Shown in pieces: positions 22,088-26,552 of a DNA stretch of 26,552 bases (positions are counted from its first letter, which is position 1; every line of letters begins with the position of its first letter). This stretch comes from CAZRGV01 sp964599655 (GTDB lineage: Bacteria > Planctomycetota > Planctomycetia > Isosphaerales > Isosphaeraceae). Below the pieces are notes generated by a model. The model saw only the letters and a program-made list of their open reading frames with translations. It was not told where the DNA came from and made no database searches. The translations under genes were made by a program, and so were the position numbers. The stretch is taken from assembly GCA_964599655.1 (NCBI GenBank), contig CAZRGV010000087.1, positions 1-26,552 of the forward strand, in the 5' to 3' direction.

Positions 22088-25000
22088 ATGGCCACCGTTT
22101 CGAACGCCGCCCGGCTCCGATCGCTCCGGCAAGGACTGCGGCGCGTCCGGCGCCGTCTTCGGGTCCTTGGGCTGATGCGGGGCCTGGGCATGGTCGCGCT
22201 CGTGCTGGCCGTCGGGGCAGTCGCGGGCATGGCCCTCGATCTGCTCTGGGTCTTGCCTCGCGTGTTGCGATGGGCGATCTGGCTCGCCTGGCTGATGGCC
22301 GGCTTTGCGGTCCTCGCGAGGAAGGTCGTCTGGCCGCTGGTCCGCCGCCTCGGCTGGTCGGAGCTTGCGGCGGTGGCCGAGGCGGGATACCCCGCGCTGG
22401 GAGAACGCTTGATCTCGGCCGTGAACCTGCTCGACCGGCGTCGACGGCCGCACGGCTCGCCCGAGCTGATCGCCGAGCTGGCCGCCGAGGCCGAGGCCGC
22501 GACACGAGAACTCGACCTGTCGCGGGCCGTCTCCGATCGCCAGGCGCCTCGATGGCTCGCGGCAGGCCTGCTCGCCGTCCTCGTGGCCGCCTTGCCGAGC
22601 CTGATCCGGCCCGACCCGTTCGCCATCCTCGCACGGAGGTTCCTCGCTCCCTGGTCGAACCTGGAGCGGGTCGACCGCTTCGTCGTGCGGGTCGAGCCGG
22701 GCGATGCGATCGCCGCGATCGGTTCGGAGGTGACGTTCCGCGCCGAGGTCCATCCTCGAATCGGTGGCGGCAACGCGCCGGAATCGGCCTGGCTCGTCTG
22801 GACCGATCCGCAAGGGGCCACCCGTCGCCTCGCGCTGACGGCCGACACAACCGAGCCGGCCTCGTCGCGATCGTTCAACGGCGCGATTCGGGGCCTGAAC
22901 GGCTCGCTCCGCTACCACGTCGAGAGCGGCCAGGCCCGGAGCCGGTCGCACGAGCTTCGAGCGATCGAGCCCCCGGCGGTGGCCTCGCTGTCGGCGAAGA
23001 TCCAGCCGCCCTCGTACACGAAATGGCCCGCCGCCGTCGCGAAGGACCCGGCGCGGATCGTCGCCTGGGAGGGAAGCCGGATTACCCTGGCCCTCGCGAC
23101 CAGCCGCCCGTCGAAGCAGGTCGAGGTGCGATGGCCGACCTCATCCACCGAGAACGGGCCGACGACTCGAACCAAACGATTGACCCCGAACACCGACCGC
23201 ACGCGATGGTCCGCGACGCTCGACGCCACACTCTCAGGCGCTTATGAGATCAAAATCGTGGATCAGTATAATCTTGCCAACCGGCCCGAAAGCCCGCGCC
23301 GAATTCGCGTGGTGGCCGATGCGCCTCCGGAGGTGTTGCTGGGGGGCTCGGACGAGCCGCAGGAGACGAAGGCCGACGACCTTCTGGTGCTCGATCTCGC
23401 CGCGAGAGACGACGTGGCGGTGGCCTCGGCCTCGCTCCGTCACGCCGTTCGACGCGGCGGAAGCGCAGCGGAGGAACCGAACGAGGGAAAGGTTGAGGCC
23501 GCCCTGACCGGCCTGGGCTCTCCCTCGGCGAGCGGGCAAGCGGCCCTGAACCTCAAGACGCTCGGCCTCCGTCCGGGCGACGAGGTGGTTTACTGGGTCG
23601 AGGTGGCCGACAACCGGCCCCAGCCTCGAGGGCCGAACGTGACCCGATCGAAAGCGCGTCTCTTGCGGGTCGTCGAGCGGGCCGAGCCATTGCTCACAAG
23701 GCAGTCGAGCCAGGAGCGCGCGGGCCTTCGCGAAACGCTCCTCGCCCTCAAGCGCGCCGCGGCCGAGAACCATCAAGGGGCCGTGCAGCTCCGCTACGCC
23801 GCCGATGCCTCGCTCCGGGGCAACGGCGCCTGGAACGACGAGCACGCCCGGGCCCTGAACGCCCGCGAGGCCGACGCCCGCAAGGTGGTCGACGGCCTGG
23901 AATCGCTCGCGAGGGACTTCCTCGAATCGGGCCGATTCGCCGCCCTGGCCAGGCCGTCGCGACAGGTCGCGGAGGTCGAGGCCGAAGGGGCACGCGCCAT
24001 GCTCGACCGTGCCTCCAAGGCCGTCGATCCCTCGCAACGGCTCGCCGACCTGCGGCTGGCCGACGATCGGCTGTCCGCCGTGAAGACTCGCATCGACGAC
24101 CTCCAGCGCCGGTTCGACGAGCTGTCGCAAAACGAGGACAACCGTCGGCGGCTCCGGCTCCTGGCCGAACGGCAGGAGGCCCTCGCCGACCGCGCCGCCG
24201 AACTGGCCTGCGACCAGGCCGATCCGGCCGAGCTGGAGCGGCTCCGCGCCGAGCAGGAAACGCTCCGCCGTGAAGTCGACGACCTGACCCGCCGCTCGCC
24301 CGAACTCCGCGCCGAGGTCCTGACCGATCGCGCCAACGAGGCCGAGGCCCTGGCGGCTGAAGCCCGGGATCTGGCCGAACGCCAGCGCGAGGAGTCGCGG
24401 CGAACCAGCGACGCCCCCGACCGCGCCGAGCGGCTTCGAGCCCTGGCCCGCGACCAGCAGGCGCTCGAGGACGATGCCCGTCGCCTCGCCTTGCAGGTCG
24501 ATCCGCCGCTTCAGGACAACGGCCGGGGCCGCCTCCATACCGACCTGCTCGCCCGGGCCGTCGAGCCAATCGCCCGAGGCGACCTGGAGCAGGCCCGCCA
24601 GCGGCTCGAGGAATCCGAGAACGAGCTGCTCCGACTCGCCCGCGACCTCGACGACCTGCCCGACGACCCGAAGGCACTGGCCCGCCGCCTGACCCGTCGC
24701 CAGGAGACGCTCAACCAGCAAGCGGCCCAGGTCTTCCGCGAAGCCAGAACCCCCCAGGAAAAAGCCAGGCGGCTCAGGCCCCTGACCGACGCGCAGGCCG
24801 CCATCGCGAAGCGAACCGCCGCCATTCCCACCCCCGAATCGCGCCCGGACCTCGCGAAAGACGCCGTCGAGGCCACGGCCCAGGCGACCGCCGACTTTCA
24901 TGACAATCACCAGGATGTCTTGCAACATCATATGGACCGTGCTCGATTCACGCTGAACCGTCTGGCCGACGTTCTGCCCGACCCCAACCAGCGACGGCAG

Positions 25001-26552
25001 CAGGCTCGGCAGCGGTTGATCGAGGCCAGGCAGCAATTGATTGAGGTCGCCCGCGAGCTGGAGCGGCACCTTCGAGACACGGCCCCCCGGGCCAACCCAC
25101 CTTCCGATCCGGTCGCCTCCGCCCACGAACTATCTCAACGTATTGAACCCTTGATCTCTCGCGAGCAGAAGGCCGCCGCGATCGTCGCCGATCTGGACAT
25201 CGACCGCCAGGCGGCCGGCCAGCACGCCCGGGCGGTTCGCCGCGTCCGGGCCCTGGCCGAATCCCTGAAGGCCCTTCACGACGCCGGGCCCGAAGATTCG
25301 GAGCAGCCCGGCGCCGGGCCGATCACCGAATGGCACCTCGTGGGCCCGTTCCCCCTCGACGCCAGCCCGCCCTTCCCGCTCGACCGCCCGGTCGATCGTC
25401 AGGCCCCCCTCACGGATCGCAAGGGGCAAAAGGCCGCCTGGCGCGACGTAAACGGTGATGATCATGGCATGATCAACCTGATTCGTTTCTATCCCGGGGA
25501 GAACAACGTCTCCGTCTTCGGATATGCCGAGGTTCGCATCTCAGGCGAGGGTCGCGGACGCATCAGCGTCGGCTCGGACGACACGCTCACCGTCTGGCTC
25601 GACGGCAAGCCGGTTTACGACTTCCAGGGCCGTCGCAGCTTCGGCCACGACCAGGGGCAGGTCGACGTGGACCTGACCGAAGGAATCCACCGCCTTGTGA
25701 TTCGTTGCGGTAATGGCGACGGCGACTGGGCGTTCTCCGTCTCGCTCCGGCCGCCGCCCTCGAAGGAGCTGGCGGGCCGGCTCGATCGGGTCGAGGCCCT
25801 CCGGCGGTCGCTGCCGCTGGCTCAGATCGACGCGATCGCCGCGATCGACCGCCTGCGAGAGAAGCTCGACGGGCGCGTTCCGGCCGATGAAATCGCGGCG
25901 GAGCTGGCCGAGGAAACGAAAGCCATTGCCGATCGGATGGACACGTCTCCACCCGACGCGCCCAAGATCACCACTCTTCCACGCGCGGAGGCCGCGCGCG
26001 ACCTGAGCCGGATCGCCAACACGTTGCGAAACCTGAACGTACCCGACGCCCCCGTGCCTCGGGCCGAGGCCGTCCGCCGCGCCGAGCGGGCCTCCCGGCA
26101 ACTTGCGTCGCGCCCCGAAGCGGTGTCGCAGCCGCGGCCCGATCGCCAGGACAACGACGCGGTCCGAGAGGCCGCGAAGGCGGTCGAGGCGCTGGCGAAA
26201 CGCCTGGCGGACGCCGACTCTCCCTCCGAGCGAGCCGCCACGCTGGCGCTCGCCCAGCAGGCCCTCGACGCTCCCGACGCCCCGAGCGATCCGGCCCTCC
26301 AGGCCCAGGCGCAACGGGACATCGCCGACGACCTGGCAAGGCTCCCGCAGCCGAACAAGGACCAGGCGGCCGCGCCGTTGGCCGAGGCGGTTGATCGCGC
26401 CGAGCGGGTGGCGCGCGCGCCTGGATCTGAGTTGGAGACCGCCGCGCTTCGCGAGGCGCGTCGTCGCGCGGCCGAGGCCATCGCCGCCCTCGCCCGGCAG
26501 GACGCGCCGGCTCGGCCCGTGGAAGACGCTCCCAATCGCGCGTTGGCGGCCC
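22088..26552 (+). CDS. Giant coiled-coil membrane protein, 3'-partial
   Basis: Runs past the window end after 1488 codons. ATG 22088 follows AGGAG by eight bases. N-terminal TM helices (GLGMVALVLAVGAVAGMALDLLW, then AIWLAWLMAGFAVLA, and another near residue 160) lead into beta-rich domains (GDAIAAIGSEVTFRAEVHPRI and IQPPSYTKWPAAVAK). From about residue 530 there are hundreds of residues of Ala/Arg/Glu/Leu-rich coiled coil. At about 1080-1222 a beta-sandwich interrupts it: TEWHLVGPFPLD, GYAEVRISGEGRGRISVGSD, DTLTVWLDGKPVYDFQGRRS and VDLTEGIHRLVIRCGNGDGD. This resembles the PA14-like ligand-binding modules common in planctomycetes. Coiled coil then resumes. It resembles DUF4175-type proteins that follow MoxR/BatA clusters. 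It may act as a membrane-tethered scaffold spanning the periplasm. Function unknown. Confidence 0.85.
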   Translation, partial: MATVSNAARLRSLRQGLRRVRRRLRVLGLMRGLGMVALVLAVGAVAGMALDLLWVLPRVLRWAIWLAWLMAGFAVLARKVVWPLVRRLGWSELAAVAEAGYPALGERLISAVNLLDRRRRPHGSPELIAELAAEAEAATRELDLSRAVSDRQAPRWLAAGLLAVLVAALPSLIRPDPFAILARRFLAPWSNLERVDRFVVRVEPGDAIAAIGSEVTFRAEVHPRIGGGNAPESAWLVWTDPQGATRRLALTADTTEPASSRSFNGAIRGLNGSLRYHVESGQARSRSHELRAIEPPAVASLSAKIQPPSYTKWPAAVAKDPARIVAWEGSRITLALATSRPSKQVEVRWPTSSTENGPTTRTKRLTPNTDRTRWSATLDATLSGAYEIKIVDQYNLANRPESPRRIRVVADAPPEVLLGGSDEPQETKADDLLVLDLAARDDVAVASASLRHAVRRGGSAAEEPNEGKVEAALTGLGSPSASGQAALNLKTLGLRPGDEVVYWVEVADNRPQPRGPNVTRSKARLLRVVERAEPLLTRQSSQERAGLRETLLALKRAAAENHQGAVQLRYAADASLRGNGAWNDEHARALNAREADARKVVDGLESLARDFLESGRFAALARPSRQVAEVEAEGARAMLDRASKAVDPSQRLADLRLADDRLSAVKTRIDDLQRRFDELSQNEDNRRRLRLLAERQEALADRAAELACDQADPAELERLRAEQETLRREVDDLTRRSPELRAEVLTDRANEAEALAAEARDLAERQREESRRTSDAPDRAERLRALARDQQALEDDARRLALQVDPPLQDNGRGRLHTDLLARAVEPIARGDLEQARQRLEESENELLRLARDLDDLPDDPKALARRLTRRQETLNQQAAQVFREARTPQEKARRLRPLTDAQAAIAKRTAAIPTPESRPDLAKDAVEATAQATADFHDNHQDVLQHHMDRARFTLNRLADVLPDPNQRRQQARQRLIEARQQLIEVARELERHLRDTAPRANPPSDPVASAHELSQRIEPLISREQKAAAIVADLDIDRQAAGQHARAVRRVRALAESLKALHDAGPEDSEQPGAGPITEWHLVGPFPLDASPPFPLDRPVDRQAPLTDRKGQKAAWRDVNGDDHGMINLIRFYPGENNVSVFGYAEVRISGEGRGRISVGSDDTLTVWLDGKPVYDFQGRRSFGHDQGQVDVDLTEGIHRLVIRCGNGDGDWAFSVSLRPPPSKELAGRLDRVEALRRSLPLAQIDAIAAIDRLREKLDGRVPADEIAAELAEETKAIADRMDTSPPDAPKITTLPRAEAARDLSRIANTLRNLNVPDAPVPRAEAVRRAERASRQLASRPEAVSQPRPDRQDNDAVREAAKAVEALAKRLADADSPSERAATLALAQQALDAPDAPSDPALQAQAQRDIADDLARLPQPNKDQAAAPLAEAVDRAERVARAPGSELETAALREARRRAAEAIAALARQDAPARPVEDAPNRALAA

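Noticed and set aside
19479..22951. Long - strand frames opposite the VWA and giant genes
   Set aside because: Low-complexity Arg/Gly/Asp/Pro-rich antisense shadows; the + strand frames carry MIDAS and TM motifs.
23234..25126. 630-codon - strand frame opposite the coiled coil
   Set aside because: Antisense of an Ala/Arg/Glu/Leu-rich coiled coil gives an artificial Gly/Leu/Val/Gln-rich frame; the + strand frame is continuous for 1,488 codons with start signals.

Overview
The window is high-GC bacterial DNA, and its gene families point to a planctomycete, most likely of the Isosphaeraceae group. The markers are a DUF1573 protein, a DUF1559 pseudopilin with the H-X9-DG tail, an LExLExRxLL surface-protein signature, an ECF sigma factor paired with a TM/TPR Ser/Thr kinase, and a MoxR/DUF58/BatA/VWA cluster followed by a giant coiled-coil protein. 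The genus is inference; no rRNA or tRNA was seen.

Region A (1-4368, + strand) is a compact run of five genes. In order they are a DUF1573 protein cut by the window edge and carrying an in-frame TGA, a DUF1559 pseudopilin, a small secreted Cys-rich protein, a membrane-tethered LolA-like protein, and a stand-alone C39-like cysteine peptidase with signal/TM segments. Genes 1/2 and 4/5 overlap at ATGA/GTGA, so the run looks like one or two transcripts, with a strong hairpin after gene 3. It could be an envelope or export system built from a pseudopilin, a Cys-rich substrate and a peptidase, and is the best candidate here for an undescribed system.

Region B (4369-8500) holds a non-coding convergent gap and two - strand genes: a lipocalin-like secreted protein and, upstream of it, a beta-propeller-like surface protein. 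Divergent from these is a + strand secreted Lys/Pro/Glu/Ala-repeat protein interrupted by a 31-N assembly gap and ended by a strong intrinsic terminator.

Region C (8600-10817, + strand) has a frameshifted DUF120-like (CTP-dependent riboflavin kinase fold) gene, an orphan reading frame without a start codon, and an intact DacZ-like diadenylate cyclase. Two of the three resemble families best known from archaea.

Region D (10884-14136, - strand) is an ECF-like sigma factor followed by a zinc-ribbon/kinase/TM/TPR protein. An AT-rich island near 14391-14440 separates it from the divergent region E.

Region E (14584-26552, + strand) is a MoxR AAA+ ATPase, a small unknown gene, a DUF58 protein, a BatA/VWA membrane protein, a second VWA/amidotransferase-like membrane protein, and a giant coiled-coil membrane protein running off the window. 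MoxR and VWA proteins usually act together as chaperone or metal-dependent assembly modules at the membrane. Two junctions of this cluster carry extra DNA: the small gene, and a 79-nt nested inverted-repeat element at 19375-19453.
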